Shown here one piece after another: positions 52,862 through 61,712 of a stretch of 64,000 bases of DNA (positions within the stretch are counted from its first letter, which is position 1; each line of letters opens with the position of its first letter). The DNA is from Streptomyces atroolivaceus (GTDB lineage: Bacteria > Actinomycetota > Actinomycetes > Streptomycetales > Streptomycetaceae), in contig NZ_JNXG01000013.1 of assembly GCF_000717025.1 (NCBI RefSeq), positions 247,164-311,163 on the forward strand, written 5' to 3'. Made by a program: the position numbers and the translations under genes. The notes beneath the pieces were generated by a model that saw only the letters and a list, made by a program, of their open reading frames with translations, had not been told where the DNA came from and made no database searches.

Positions 52862-53608
52862 GTGATGTATCGGCGGGAAGCGGACTGGCGGGAGCGGGTC
52901 AGAGCGGTCGGGACGGCGGCAGCGGCGGGCGGCGCCGTCACGTCCGGGCTGATGGCGCTGTGCTGCGCGGTGTTCCTGACCAGCCCGCTCTCCGGGTTCA
53001 ACCCCGCCTACGGCGGTGCCGACGCGCTTCTGGCCGCCCAGGCCGGGTACTTCGAGCGGTGGGGCGTGATCCCCAGCGAACTCGTGGACGGCTCCGCGCA
53101 TGCGGCACTGACCCCGCTGACCGCGCTCTTCGTGCACGGCAGCTGGCTGCACCTGCTGGGCAACATGCTCTTCCTGTACGTGTTCGGCGCGATGTCCGAG
53201 GAGCGCATGGGCCGCGCGGAGTTCGCCCTCTTCTATCTCGCGTGCGGCTACTTCGCCCTGGTGGCCTACGCGGTGGTGCACGCGGACTCCGACCAGACAC
53301 TGGTCGGCGCGTCGGGGGCCATCTCCGCGGTGCTCGGCGCGTTCCTCCGCCTCTTCCCCCGGGCCCGGGTCACGAGCCTCTTCCCGTTCCTCTTCTTCCT
53401 GCCTCTGCGTTTCCCGGCCTGGATCGTGCTCGTGTTCTGGTTCGCCCTGCAGTGGCTGGCGGCGCAGAACGCGGGCACCGGCCCGGGCGTGGCGTACCTC
53501 GCGCACGTGGCGGGTTTCGTGGCCGGGTTCCTCTACGCCTGGGTGCGGTTCCGGGGTACTACAGTGAAGTCTCCAGCCACGGCCACTGAGGGAGAAAGCC
53601 AGCCGTGA
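52862..53608 (+). CDS. Rhomboid-family intramembrane serine protease
   Basis: 248 residues, six to seven membrane helices. Catalytic Ser about 151 in LVGASGAISAVLGAF and His in YLAHVAGFVAGF; HGSWLHLLGNMLFLYVFG carries the conserved His and Asn of helix 2. Start is GTG 52862 or ATG 52865; CATGCT 6 nt upstream is a weak leaderless -10. Its stop overlaps the next start by GTGA, so rhomboid and RAM-domain protein are translated together. Confidence 0.9.
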   Translation: MMYRREADWRERVRAVGTAAAAGGAVTSGLMALCCAVFLTSPLSGFNPAYGGADALLAAQAGYFERWGVIPSELVDGSAHAALTPLTALFVHGSWLHLLGNMLFLYVFGAMSEERMGRAEFALFYLACGYFALVAYAVVHADSDQTLVGASGAISAVLGAFLRLFPRARVTSLFPFLFFLPLRFPAWIVLVFWFALQWLAAQNAGTGPGVAYLAHVAGFVAGFLYAWVRFRGTTVKSPATATEGESQP

Positions 53609-53886
53609 TCACCGCGATCGTGCTCATCAAAACCAGCGTGGACCGGATTCCCGAGATCGCCGAGGCCATCGCCGCGCTGGACAGCGTCAGCGAGGTGTTC
53701 TCGGTCACCGGCACGTACGACCTGATCGCCATGGTCCGGGTGGCCCGGCACGATGATCTGGCCGATGTCATCCCCGGCCGGATCAGCAAGATCCAGGGCG
53801 TGGAGGCCACCGACACCCACGTGGCCTTCCGCACGTACTCGCAGCACGACCTCGAGGCGGCATTCGCCATCGGCCTCGACGCCTGA
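53605..53886 (+). CDS. Stand-alone Lrp/AsnC ligand-binding (RAM) domain protein
   Basis: 93 residues forming only the effector-binding alpha/beta-sandwich of Lrp/AsnC regulators, without a DNA-binding helix-turn-helix. Visible: AIVLIKTSVDRIPEIAEAIA, VSEVFSVTGTYDLIAMVRV and TDTHVAFRTYS. Such SraA-like proteins may bind amino acids or modulate full-length Lrp proteins. GTG start overlaps the rhomboid stop. Strong terminator follows. Confidence 0.9.
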   Translation: MITAIVLIKTSVDRIPEIAEAIAALDSVSEVFSVTGTYDLIAMVRVARHDDLADVIPGRISKIQGVEATDTHVAFRTYSQHDLEAAFAIGLDA

Positions 53887-53898
53887 GACCTCGTACGG

Positions 53899-53954
53899 CG
53901 AACGGCTCCGGCCGGGGACGGGGCGCGGAGCCCGTCCCCGGCCGGAGCCGTTCG
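53899..53954. terminator. 24-bp perfect terminator hairpin
   Basis: The arms 53899-53922 and 53931-53954 (core GGCTCCGGCCGGGGACGGG) are perfectly complementary with an 8-nt loop. It lies between the rhomboid/RAM operon and the convergent aminotransferase gene. Confidence 0.85.
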
Positions 53955-53964
53955 CGCGGATCGC

Positions 53965-55341
53965 TCAGACCTGGGCGGCGCCCCGGTCGGGCACGCAGCG
54001 GCCCTCCTCGGTGCGGTAGGTCCAGCGGGCGCCCTTGCTCACCAGCTCGCGGACGGCGCCGAGGAAGCGCTCGACGTGCTCGTCCGGCGTGCCGGCGCCG
54101 AAGCTCACCCGGATGGCGTTGAGGGACCTCTCCCCCGGCGCGGCCTCCGGCGCGCCGCACTCGCCCGGGTCCTGGGGCTCACTGCCCAGCAGGGTCCGCA
54201 CGAGCGGGTGGGCGCAGAACAGGCCGTCGCGGACCCCGATGCCGTACTCGGCGGAGAGCGCCGCGGCGAAGTGCGAGCTGTTCCATCCCTCGACCACGAA
54301 GGAGATGACGCCGACCCTCGGGGCGTCGTCGCCGAACAGCGAGAGCACCTTGACCTCGGGGACGCCGGCGAGGCCCTCGCGGACCCGGGTCACCAGCTGC
54401 TGCTCACGCGCGACGAGCCGGTCGAAGCCGGCCTCGGTCAGGGCCTTGCAGGCGGCGGCGATGGAGTAGACGCCGATGACGTTGGGCGATCCGGCCTCGT
54501 GCCGGGCCGCGGTGGTGTGCCACTCGACGTCCACACCGCCGTCGGTGCGCCGGGCGACCTTCCGGGAGGCACCGCCGCCGGCGAGGTACGGCTCCGCGGC
54601 CAGCAGCCAGTCCGCCCGGCCCGCGAGCACACCCGAGCCGAAGGGCGCGTACAGCTTGTGACCGGAGAAGGCGACCCAGTCGACGTCCAGCTCGGCGATG
54701 TCCACGGGGTGGTGAGGCGCCAGCTGCGCGGCGTCGAGCACGATCCGCGCCCCGTGGGCGTGGGCGGCGGCGGCGAGTTCCTTCACCGGCCACAGCTCAC
54801 CGGTGACGTTGGACGCGCCCGTGACGCAGACCAGCGCGGGGCCGTAGGGCTCGCGGCCGGCCAGGGCACGCTCCAGTGTGGCGACCGCCTGGTCCGGGGT
54901 GCGGGGCGCGTCGAGGTAGGTCACCCGGGCGTCGCGCCAGGGCAGCAGCGAGGCGTGGTGCTCGGTCTCGAACACGAACACCTGGCAGTCCGCGGGCAGC
55001 GCGGCGGCCAGCAGGTTGAGGGAGTCGGTCGTCGAGCGGGTGAAGACGACCTGGTCGTCCGCGCGGCAGCCGAGGAACTCCGCCACGGTCACGCGGCTGC
55101 TCTCGAACAGGTCGGTGGAGAGCTGCGAGAGATATCCGGCACCGCGGTGCACGCTGCCGTAGTACGGGGCGTAGGCGGCCACGTCGTCCCACACCCGCTG
55201 GAGAGCCGGGGCGCTGGCCGCGTAGTCGAGGGCGGCATAGGTGACATCTCCGCCGGTCACGAGCGGAACGGTGACATCGGCACCCAGAACCGGCAGCGGG
55301 GCACAAACGGACTGGTCGACGGCAGCGGTGGAGACAGACAT
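53965..55341 (-). CDS. Class V aminotransferase, cysteine-desulfurase/selenocysteine-lyase-like
   Basis: PLP enzyme of 458 residues. VVFTRSTTDSLNLLA binds PLP phosphate, ETEHHASLLPWR supplies the ring-stacking His, VLDAAQLAPHHPVDI the Asp, and FSGHKLYAPFG the Schiff-base Lys. The long tail ends with VRTLLGSEPQDPGECG and an Ile-Arg-Val-Ser-Phe motif. The SAM-IV riboswitch upstream links it to sulfur amino-acid supply, e.g. sulfur mobilisation from cysteine; precise reaction not shown. ATG 55341 has GGGAG about 6 nt upstream. Confidence 0.88.
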   Translation of the reverse strand: MSVSTAAVDQSVCAPLPVLGADVTVPLVTGGDVTYAALDYAASAPALQRVWDDVAAYAPYYGSVHRGAGYLSQLSTDLFESSRVTVAEFLGCRADDQVVFTRSTTDSLNLLAAALPADCQVFVFETEHHASLLPWRDARVTYLDAPRTPDQAVATLERALAGREPYGPALVCVTGASNVTGELWPVKELAAAAHAHGARIVLDAAQLAPHHPVDIAELDVDWVAFSGHKLYAPFGSGVLAGRADWLLAAEPYLAGGGASRKVARRTDGGVDVEWHTTAARHEAGSPNVIGVYSIAAACKALTEAGFDRLVAREQQLVTRVREGLAGVPEVKVLSLFGDDAPRVGVISFVVEGWNSSHFAAALSAEYGIGVRDGLFCAHPLVRTLLGSEPQDPGECGAPEAAPGERSLNAIRVSFGAGTPDEHVERFLGAVRELVSKGARWTYRTEEGRCVPDRGAAQV

Positions 55342-55408
55342 GGCGAACTCCCGTGAAAGGCAGGCGAGATCCACGCGCCGGCGGTACGCAGCGGCGCGGA
55401 GAAGGAAG

Positions 55409-55442
55409 AAAAAAGGGTGTGCGGAGGAGGGCGTCGCGCCCT
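55409..55442 (-). terminator. Hairpin and T-tract in the aminotransferase leader
   Basis: On the minus strand AGGGCG (55442-55437), loop CGA, CGCCCT (55433-55428), then a T6 run (55414-55409) 13 nt later. It begins exactly at the stop of the six-codon leader ORF and may be part of the riboswitch output or an attenuator. Confidence 0.45.
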
Positions 55443-55461
55443 ATCGCATTCGCTTGCTCAC
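55441..55461 (-). CDS. Six-codon leader ORF (VSKRMR)
   Basis: GTG AGC AAG CGA ATG CGA TAG, with GGGAG about 6 nt upstream, between the SAM-IV aptamer and the aminotransferase start. It is far too short for a protein. Its stop overlaps the downstream hairpin, so translation could influence that structure. Confidence 0.4.
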   Translation of the reverse strand: MSKRMR

Positions 55462-55504
55462 AAGAGGCTCCCTGGGACCAGGACCCCAAGGGGTGGCATC
55501 CAAC

Positions 55505-55633
55505 GATGCCGAGGGGCCCGCGCTTGCCACAGACCTCGCTGCCTGCGGCCTGGTCTTCACCCGGGGCACCCCGCCACGGACGGAGGGTTGCCGGACAGCG
55601 GGCCGGGGCCGTAGTCGCTGTCACTCATGACCT
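55505..55633 (-). promoter_or_regulatory. SAM-IV riboswitch
   Basis: On the minus strand the aptamer begins GGTCATGAGTGACAGCG (55632 downward). It contains CCGGCAACCCTCC (about 55590-55578), GGCGGGGTGCCCCGGGTGA and AGACCAGG closing the first helix, followed by a further helix. These are the conserved SAM-IV core elements of actinobacteria. S-adenosylmethionine binding should repress the downstream aminotransferase gene. Confidence 0.9.
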
Positions 55634-55664
55634 GCGCAGCATCTTGCCATATCCACGGCGACGC

Positions 55665-55701
55665 GCAAGGGCGCAGTCCGCGATCCGGACTGCGCCCTTG
55701 C
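55665..55701 (-). terminator. 16-bp hairpin downstream of trpD
   Basis: GCAAGGGCGCAGTCCG (55665-55680) and its perfect complement (55686-55701) with loop CGATC, 16 bp beyond the trpD stop. Confidence 0.8.
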
Positions 55702-55716
55702 TCAAATCGTGCGCCT

Positions 55717-56781
55717 TCAGGCGTTGCTGGCCGCCACCCAGCGCTCCAGCGCGCGCTTGGCCGCTCCCGAGTCGATCGACTCCGCGGCCCGCTCGATCCC
55801 GCCCGAGAGCTGCTCGCTCAGCGTGCCCTCGCCCGGTTCCAGTGCGACCAGCGCGGCAGCCGAGTTGAGCAGCACGGCGTCGCGCACCGGGCCGGCCTCC
55901 CCGTCGAGCAGCCGACGGGCCACATCCGCGTTGTACGCGGAGTCCGCGCCGCGCAGCGCCTCGACGGGGACCAGGTCCAGCCCGACGTCGCGCGGGTCGA
56001 AGGCCTCCTCGCGGACGGTGCCTTCGCGGACGACCCAGACGCGCGAGGTCGCCGTGGTGGTCAGCTCGTCGAGCCCGTCGTCACCCCGGAAGACGAGCGC
56101 GGAGTTCCCCCGGTCCGCCAGCACGCCCGCCACGATGGGCGCCATCTTCGGGTCGGCGACCCCGATGGCCTGGGAACGCACCCTGGCCGGGTTGGTGAGA
56201 GGGCCGAGGATGTTGAACGTGGTCTGGGTGCCGAGCTCCTTGCGCGCCCTGGCCGCGTACCGCAGGGCGGGGTGGAACTTCACCGCGAAGCAGAAGGTGA
56301 TGCCCGCCTCCTCGGCGACGGCGACGACGCGCTGCGGAGTCAGTTCGAGGTTGACGCCGAGCTTCTCCAGCACGTCGGAGGCCCCGCTCGCCGACGAGGA
56401 GGCCCGGTTGCCGTGCTTGACGACCTTCGCGCCCGTCCCGGCCACGACGATCGCCGACATGGTCGAGATGTTGACCGTCTTGGCCATGTCGCCACCGGTC
56501 CCCACGATGTCGACCGTGCGGCCGGGCACATGGATGGTGTGGGCGTGCTCGTACATGGCGCGCACGAGGCCGGTGACCTCGTCGACGGTCTCGCCCTTGG
56601 TCCGCAGGGCGACCGCGAAGCCGGCGATCTGCACGTCCGTGGCCTCGCCGCTCATGATGCGGTCCATGGCCCACGCGGTGTCGTCCGCGCCGAGGTGCTC
56701 GCCGCGCAGGAGGGGAGTCAGCACGCCGGGCCAGGTACGGTCCGCCACGCTGTCGCCGCCGTCCGGGGTCACAACGTTCAT
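55717..56781 (-). CDS. trpD: Anthranilate phosphoribosyltransferase
   Basis: Second step of tryptophan synthesis: adds phosphoribose from PRPP to anthranilate. 354 residues with the PRPP loop [17 protein letters not shown] (about 90-106), [18 protein letters not shown] and the metal motif GDDGLDE. ATG 56781 has CAGGAG about 7 nt upstream. It is separated by about 25 kb from trpEG and has no attenuator. It follows the qcrB terminator, so it is probably an independent transcript. Confidence 0.96.
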   Translation of the reverse strand: MNVVTPDGGDSVADRTWPGVLTPLLRGEHLGADDTAWAMDRIMSGEATDVQIAGFAVALRTKGETVDEVTGLVRAMYEHAHTIHVPGRTVDIVGTGGDMAKTVNISTMSAIVVAGTGAKVVKHGNRASSSASGASDVLEKLGVNLELTPQRVVAVAEEAGITFCFAVKFHPALRYAARARKELGTQTTFNILGPLTNPARVRSQAIGVADPKMAPIVAGVLADRGNSALVFRGDDGLDELTTTATSRVWVVREGTVREEAFDPRDVGLDLVPVEALRGADSAYNADVARRLLDGEAGPVRDAVLLNSAAALVALEPGEGTLSEQLSGGIERAAESIDSGAAKRALERWVAASNA

Positions 56782-56850
56782 GGTCCGCTCCTGGGGTCCA
56801 CAGCCGATATAAGGATGCCTCCCACCCTATCCAGCCCCGGGGACAGCGAA

Positions 56851-56879
56851 GAGCCCCGTCCATCGGATGGACGGGGCTC
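56851..56879 (-). terminator. Terminator hairpin of the qcrCAB operon
   Basis: GAGCCCCGTCCAT (56851-56863) pairs perfectly with 56867-56879 around CGG, 26 bp after the qcrB stop. Confidence 0.8.
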
Positions 56880-56904
56880 CCGCTGTGGCGTTCAGCTGGG
56901 GTGA

Positions 56905-58530
56905 TCAGTGGTGGCCGTGGCCGCTGGTGATCTCCTTGTACTCCTCGGCGGTGGGCTTGGCGATCTGGTTGTCCTCGCCGTAGTAGCTCTTGCTGAGCCT
57001 GGCCCGCAGCTTCTGGAGCGCCGACGGCTTGCGCTCGACACCGTTCTCGTCGACCGTGGGGCCGATCTCGACCGGCTTGTACTGCTCGTGCGCCGTGAGC
57101 GTGTGCAGCTGCCCGGGGCTGAGCGGCTCGTGGATCTCCACGAACTCACCGTGCGGCAGGCGCTTGATGGTGCCGGACTCGCGCCCGTGCAGCACCTTCT
57201 CCTTGTCCCGGCGCTGGAGGCCGAGGCAGATCCGCCGGGTGACGACGAACGCCAGGACCGGGCCGACGAAGAAGGCGATCCGTACGAACCAGCTGATCGC
57301 GTTGAGCGACAGGTGGAAGTGCGTCGCCCAGATGTCGTTACCGCCGCCGATCAGCATGACGAAGTAGATCGTCACCCAGGCGACACCGAGCCCGGTACGG
57401 GTCGGGGCGTTGCGCGGACGGTCCAGGATGTGGTGCTCGCGCTTGTCCCCGGTGATCCAGGACTCGATGAACGGATACAGGGCGAGTGCCCCGAGTACGA
57501 CACCGAACAGGACCAGCGGGATGAGTACGCCCAGGACCAGCGTGTGGCCCCAGAGGTTGATCTCCCAGCCGGGCATCACACGGACGAAGCCTTCCGCGAA
57601 GCCCATGTACCAGTCCGGCTGGGCGCCCGTGGACACCTGGTCGGGACGGTACGGGCCGAGCGCCCAGATCGGGTTGATCGTGGCGACCGCGGAGAGGATC
57701 GCGATGAAACCGAAGACCAGGAAGAAGAAGCCTCCGGCCTTGGCCATGTAGACCGGCAGCAGCGGCATGCCGACGACGTTCTTGTTCGTCTTGCCCGGGC
57801 CGGCGAACTGCGTGTGCTTGTGGAAGAAGACCAGGATGAGGTGGCCGACCACGAGCCCGAGCATGATGCCCGGGAGCAGCAGGATGTGGATCGAGTAGAA
57901 CCTCGAGATGATGTCCGTACCGGGGAACTCCCCGCCGAACAGGAACATCGAGATGTACGTACCGACGATCGGCATCGACAGGATCGCGCCCTGCGTGAAG
58001 CGCACACCCGTACCGGAGAGCAGGTCGTCCGGGAGCGAGTAGCCGGTGAAGCCGGTGAACATGCCGAGCACGAAGAGCAGGAAGCCGAACAGCCAGTTGA
58101 TCTCGCGCGGCTTGCGGTACGCACCGGTGAAGAACACCCGGAACATGTGCACGAACATGCCGGCGAGGAAGATGATCGCGGCCCAGTGGTGGATCTGCCG
58201 GACCAGCAGACCACCGCGGACGTCGAAGCTGATGTCCAGCGTCGACGCGTAGGCCGCGGACATCCGGATGCCGTTCATCGGCTCGTAGGAGCCGTGGTAC
58301 ACGACCTCGTTCATGCTCGGGTTGAAGAACAGCGTCAGGTACACACCCGTGAGGATGATGATGATGAAGCTGTAGAGGCAGATCTCACCCAGCATGAAGG
58401 ACCAGTGGTCCGGGAAGATCTTGCGCATGTTGGCCTTGGCCAGGCCGTAGATGCCCAGCCGGCCGTCCGCCCAGTCGGCGACCCGCTCACCGGCGGGCGC
58501 CTTGCGCTGTGTTTCCGTCGCAGTACTCAT
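56905..58530 (-). CDS. qcrB: Cytochrome bc1 complex cytochrome b subunit
   Basis: Menaquinol-oxidising cytochrome b of the actinobacterial bc1-aa3 supercomplex. 541 residues, with eight to nine membrane helices. Heme-ligand His pairs lie in VRQIHHWAAIIFLAGMFVHMFRVF and HILLLPGIMLGLVVGHLILV. The Qo-site motif appears as PDWYMGF. A soluble C-terminal extension of about 120 residues, ending TSGHGHH, is characteristic of actinobacteria. Its start overlaps the qcrA stop by ATGA. Confidence 0.97.
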   Translation of the reverse strand: MSTATETQRKAPAGERVADWADGRLGIYGLAKANMRKIFPDHWSFMLGEICLYSFIIIILTGVYLTLFFNPSMNEVVYHGSYEPMNGIRMSAAYASTLDISFDVRGGLLVRQIHHWAAIIFLAGMFVHMFRVFFTGAYRKPREINWLFGFLLFVLGMFTGFTGYSLPDDLLSGTGVRFTQGAILSMPIVGTYISMFLFGGEFPGTDIISRFYSIHILLLPGIMLGLVVGHLILVFFHKHTQFAGPGKTNKNVVGMPLLPVYMAKAGGFFFLVFGFIAILSAVATINPIWALGPYRPDQVSTGAQPDWYMGFAEGFVRVMPGWEINLWGHTLVLGVLIPLVLFGVVLGALALYPFIESWITGDKREHHILDRPRNAPTRTGLGVAWVTIYFVMLIGGGNDIWATHFHLSLNAISWFVRIAFFVGPVLAFVVTRRICLGLQRRDKEKVLHGRESGTIKRLPHGEFVEIHEPLSPGQLHTLTAHEQYKPVEIGPTVDENGVERKPSALQKLRARLSKSYYGEDNQIAKPTAEEYKEITSGHGHH

Positions 58531-59579
58531 CCGCGCTCCCAGAAGGCAGGACCGACGGGCTCTTCGAAGTCACCGAGCGCTTCGAGGTTGCCCTCGCTGT
58601 TCACGCCGATCCGCAGCTGCGGAAGGGCGTGACCGGCCGGACCGAAGATGACGCGGGCGCCGTCGGAGAGGTCGAAGGTGGACTGGTGGCACGGGCAGAG
58701 CACGTGGTGCGTCTGCTGCTCGTACAGGCTGATCGGGCAGCCGACGTGGGTGCAGATCTTGGAGAAGGCCACGATTCCCTCGTGGGCCCACTCGCGCTCG
58801 CGCTTGTCCTTGATGTTGTCCGGCTCGATGCGGATGATCATCAGGGCGGCCTTGGCGATCTGCGTCTGGAAGTCGTGCGCGTCCTCCTCCAGGCCCTCGG
58901 GCATGGCGAAGGTCAGCGAACCGACGACGACGTCCTCGGGACGCAGCGGCTCCATGGTGTTCATGTTGACGAGCTGCTTGCCCTTGGCCCACAGGGTCTT
59001 GCGGAGCTTCTTCTCCGGCAGCGGACCGAGGTCACGCAGCAGCACCACACCGGAGAGCGGCACCAGGGCCAGCGCACCGAACATGGTGTTGCGGATCAGC
59101 TTCCGCCGCCCGATCGCGGACTCCTTGGCACCGGCCGCGAAGTCGGCCATGACCTTGGCCTTGACCTCGGGCGTCGCCTCGATGGCGTGCCGGTCGTCGG
59201 CGACCTCGACGTCGGACATCAGGGTGCGCGCCCAGTGGACGGCACCCGCGCCGATGAGGAAGAGCGCCAGTCCCAGGGTCATGCCCAGGGAGAAGTTGAG
59301 CGCGCTCACGTGGCCGAGCGGCCAGATGTAGACGATCTTGTCCACCGGGAAGATGACGTACGAGGCGATGAAGCCGATCGTCGCCAGCATGGACAACGTG
59401 AACATGAAGGCGACGGCTCGCTCGGAGCGCCTCGCGGCCCGCTCGTCGATGTCCTGGATGCGCGGCCTGTGGGCCGGCAGCCCCGGGTCGGCGAACGGAT
59501 CGCCCGCACCCTCTACCGCGCCGTGCGCGGTGTCCTGCACTTCCGGCAGGTTCTCTTCTGGAATCTGTTGGCTACTCAT
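58527..59579 (-). CDS. qcrA: Cytochrome bc1 complex Rieske iron-sulfur subunit
   Basis: Carries the [2Fe-2S] cluster that takes electrons from menaquinol. 350 residues. Three N-terminal membrane helices (two near 60-120, one near 165-185) are the actinobacterial pattern. The Rieske ligands are in CTHVGCPISLYEQ and CPCHQSTFDL, and GPAGHALPQLRI follows. ATG 59579 overlaps the qcrC stop. Confidence 0.97.
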   Translation of the reverse strand: MSSQQIPEENLPEVQDTAHGAVEGAGDPFADPGLPAHRPRIQDIDERAARRSERAVAFMFTLSMLATIGFIASYVIFPVDKIVYIWPLGHVSALNFSLGMTLGLALFLIGAGAVHWARTLMSDVEVADDRHAIEATPEVKAKVMADFAAGAKESAIGRRKLIRNTMFGALALVPLSGVVLLRDLGPLPEKKLRKTLWAKGKQLVNMNTMEPLRPEDVVVGSLTFAMPEGLEEDAHDFQTQIAKAALMIIRIEPDNIKDKREREWAHEGIVAFSKICTHVGCPISLYEQQTHHVLCPCHQSTFDLSDGARVIFGPAGHALPQLRIGVNSEGNLEALGDFEEPVGPAFWERG

Positions 59580-60385
59580 GACTTCTTGGCCTTAGCGGTG
59601 TGGGCCGCGACCCATACGGCGATGGCGATCAGGCCGCCCAGGCCGAAGATCCAGCCGAAGAGACCTTCACTGACGGGGCCGAGGCCACCGAGCGCGAGCC
59701 CACCGGGGGACTCCGACTCATCACCGTTGACGGTCTCGATGTACGCGATGATGTCTTTCTTCTCCTGCTCCGGCATGGTGCTGTCCGGGAAGGAGGGCAT
59801 GCTCTGCGGGCCGGTCTGCATGGCCTCGTAGATGTGCTTCGGGCTCACGCCTTCGAGATTCGGGGCGTACTTCCCCTCGGTGAGGGCGCCGCCCTTGCCG
59901 GTGAAGTTGTGGCACTGCGCGCAGTTGTTGCGGAACAGGTCACCGCCCTTGGCCACGTCCGCGCCTGCGGGGTCGACCTGGCTTTCGGTCGGCGTGATCG
60001 GACCGGCGCCCAGGGACGCGACGTACGCCGCGAGCTGGTCGATCTCGGCCTGGGTGTAGATGACCTTCTTCTTCGGTACCTGGGCGCCCGGCTGCTGAGC
60101 CGGCATGCGTCCGGTACCGACCTGGAAGTCGACGGCGGCGGAGCCTACGCCCACGAGGGACGGCCCGTCGGTGGTGCCCTGACCGCCGGATCCGTGGCAG
60201 CTGGCGCAGCCCACGGAGTAGAGCTTCTTGCCCTCGTCGATGGCGAGGGACTGGGCGGTTTCGTCGGCCTGCGCCTTACCCGCAGGCGCGAACGCGGCGT
60301 ACAGCCCCCCGGTAGCCGCCAGCGCGAGGAGTAGTACGACGACCGCCGCCAGCGGATGGCGTCGTCGTGCGGAGAGCTTTTTCAC
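59576..60385 (-). CDS. qcrC: Cytochrome bc1 complex diheme cytochrome c subunit
   Basis: Membrane-anchored diheme cytochrome c that hands electrons directly to the aa3 oxidase, replacing a soluble cytochrome c. 269 residues: N-terminal anchor (AAVVVLLLALAATGGLYAAF), two heme sites CASCH and CAQCH, axial Met in the GRMPAQ and SMPSFPD segments, and a C-terminal membrane helix. GTG start. It lies 56 bp after ctaE. Confidence 0.97.
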   Translation of the reverse strand: MKKLSARRRHPLAAVVVLLLALAATGGLYAAFAPAGKAQADETAQSLAIDEGKKLYSVGCASCHGSGGQGTTDGPSLVGVGSAAVDFQVGTGRMPAQQPGAQVPKKKVIYTQAEIDQLAAYVASLGAGPITPTESQVDPAGADVAKGGDLFRNNCAQCHNFTGKGGALTEGKYAPNLEGVSPKHIYEAMQTGPQSMPSFPDSTMPEQEKKDIIAYIETVNGDESESPGGLALGGLGPVSEGLFGWIFGLGGLIAIAVWVAAHTAKAKKS

Positions 60386-60440
60386 GGATTACCCCGGTGT
60401 CAGGATCTTCTGCGTCGATGGTGGGCGGGTGCGAACCCGG

Positions 60441-61061
60441 TTACTTGATCATGTAGATCGTGGCGAACAGACCGATCCAGACGACGTCGACGAAGTGCCA
60501 GTAGTAGGACACGACGATGGCGGCGGTGGCCTGTTCATGGGTGAATCTCGAGGCCGCGTATGTCCTGCCCAGGACGAGCAGGAAGGCGATGAGACCGCCT
60601 GTCACATGCAGACCGTGGAAGCCGGTCGTCAGGTAGAACACCGAACCGTACGGGTCGGAGGACAGGGAGAGACCCGCCTCCTTGACCAGCTCGGTGTACT
60701 CGAGGACCTGGCCTCCGATGAAGATCGAACCCATCACGAACGTGATGATGAACCAGGTGCGGAGCTTCTTCACATCGCCCCGCTCCGCGGCGAAAACGCC
60801 GAGCTGGCAGGTGAGAGAGGAAAGCACCAGGATCGTGGTGTTCGTCGCCGAGAACGGGAAGTTCAGATGGTCGGCCATCTCCTTCCAGTGATCGGGTCCC
60901 ATCACCGATCGCAGGGTGAAGTACATCGCGAAGAGGGCCGCGAAGAACATCAGCTCGGAACTCAACCAGATGATGGTTCCGACGCTGGTGAGGTTCGGTC
61001 GATTGACCGACGGGTGCGCGTGCCCGGTTTCTACTGTCGTTGCTGTCGCCACGACCGACAT
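60441..61061 (-). CDS. ctaE: Cytochrome c oxidase subunit III
   Basis: Membrane subunit of the aa3 oxidase; supports proton uptake and stability. 206 residues, five helices. Conserved stretches: [26 protein letters not shown] helix 1, and [17 protein letters not shown] and [16 protein letters not shown]. First gene of the ctaE-qcrCAB transcript. A perfect palindrome lies over the start codon. Confidence 0.96.
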   Translation of the reverse strand: MSVVATATTVETGHAHPSVNRPNLTSVGTIIWLSSELMFFAALFAMYFTLRSVMGPDHWKEMADHLNFPFSATNTTILVLSSLTCQLGVFAAERGDVKKLRTWFIITFVMGSIFIGGQVLEYTELVKEAGLSLSSDPYGSVFYLTTGFHGLHVTGGLIAFLLVLGRTYAASRFTHEQATAAIVVSYYWHFVDVVWIGLFATIYMIK

Positions 61062-61072
61062 TATGTCGGTCG
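61052..61072. promoter_or_regulatory. 10-bp-arm palindrome over the ctaE start codon
   Basis: CGACCGACAT (61052-61061) and ATGTCGGTCG (61063-61072) are perfect inverted arms with one central base. The left arm contains the ctaE ATG. It may be an operator covering the start of a leaderless transcript, or coincidence with codon sequence. Confidence 0.5.
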
Positions 61073-61248
61073 CTTATCCCGCCCTCACTCCGGGGGGTGC
61101 CGTTCGGTGTGTCAGTGGTGTGTGTCCTCACCGAACGGCCCATCGAATCGCTGTCTTTACCGGTGCTGACAAGCAGTCCGTCGGAGTACGATCCGCCCAT
61201 CGGTTCATGCCCCGAGAGCCCCGAAGACACAGACGTCACGGAGGAACA

Positions 61249-61650
61249 ATGCAGCCGACCGCCACGGTCCTGGTCTACAGCGACGACGCCAACACCCGCG
61301 AGCAGGTGAGGCTGGCAGCCGGGCGCAGGCCTGCGGCGGACGTGCCACCGGTGGAGTTCCTGGAGTGCGCCACCCTGCCCGCCGTGCTGAGCGCACTGGA
61401 CCGGGGAGGTGTCGACGTCTGTGTCCTGGACGGCGAGACGGCCCCCGCGGGCGGAATGGGCGTCTGCCGGCAGATCAAGGACGAGATCTTCGACTGCCCG
61501 CCCGTGCTGCTGCTGATCGGACGGCCGCAGGACGCCTGGCTGGCCACGTGGAGCCGTGCGGACGCCGCCGTGACGCATCCGGTCGACCCGGTCGGCTTCG
61601 CGGACGCCCTGGCCTCCCTGCTGCGCCACAGGCTCTCCGTGGAGGCCTGA
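61249..61650 (+). CDS. Response-regulator-receiver-like protein
   Basis: 133 residues with a receiver-type fold: VLVYSDDANTRE gives the acidic pair, VDVCVLDGETAPAGGMG the acceptor Asp, but the usual switch Lys is replaced (VTHPVDP). No output domain. It might act as an atypical or pseudo-receiver. ATG 61249 has GGAGGA 7 nt upstream. Divergent from ctaE and convergent with the L,D-transpeptidase, placing it in the middle of the respiratory cluster. Confidence 0.82.
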   Translation: MQPTATVLVYSDDANTREQVRLAAGRRPAADVPPVEFLECATLPAVLSALDRGGVDVCVLDGETAPAGGMGVCRQIKDEIFDCPPVLLLIGRPQDAWLATWSRADAAVTHPVDPVGFADALASLLRHRLSVEA

Positions 61651-61651
61651 G

Positions 61652-61676
61652 GCGGAGGGGCCCCGAACCCCTCCGC
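61652..61676. terminator. Hairpin between convergent genes
   Basis: GCGGAGGGG (61652-61660) and CCCCTCCGC (61668-61676) with a 7-nt loop, between the receiver-like gene and the L,D-transpeptidase gene. Confidence 0.65.
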
Positions 61677-61712
61677 GGTGTCCCTCCGGGGCGCGGCGCA
61701 CTCCCGGCCGGA

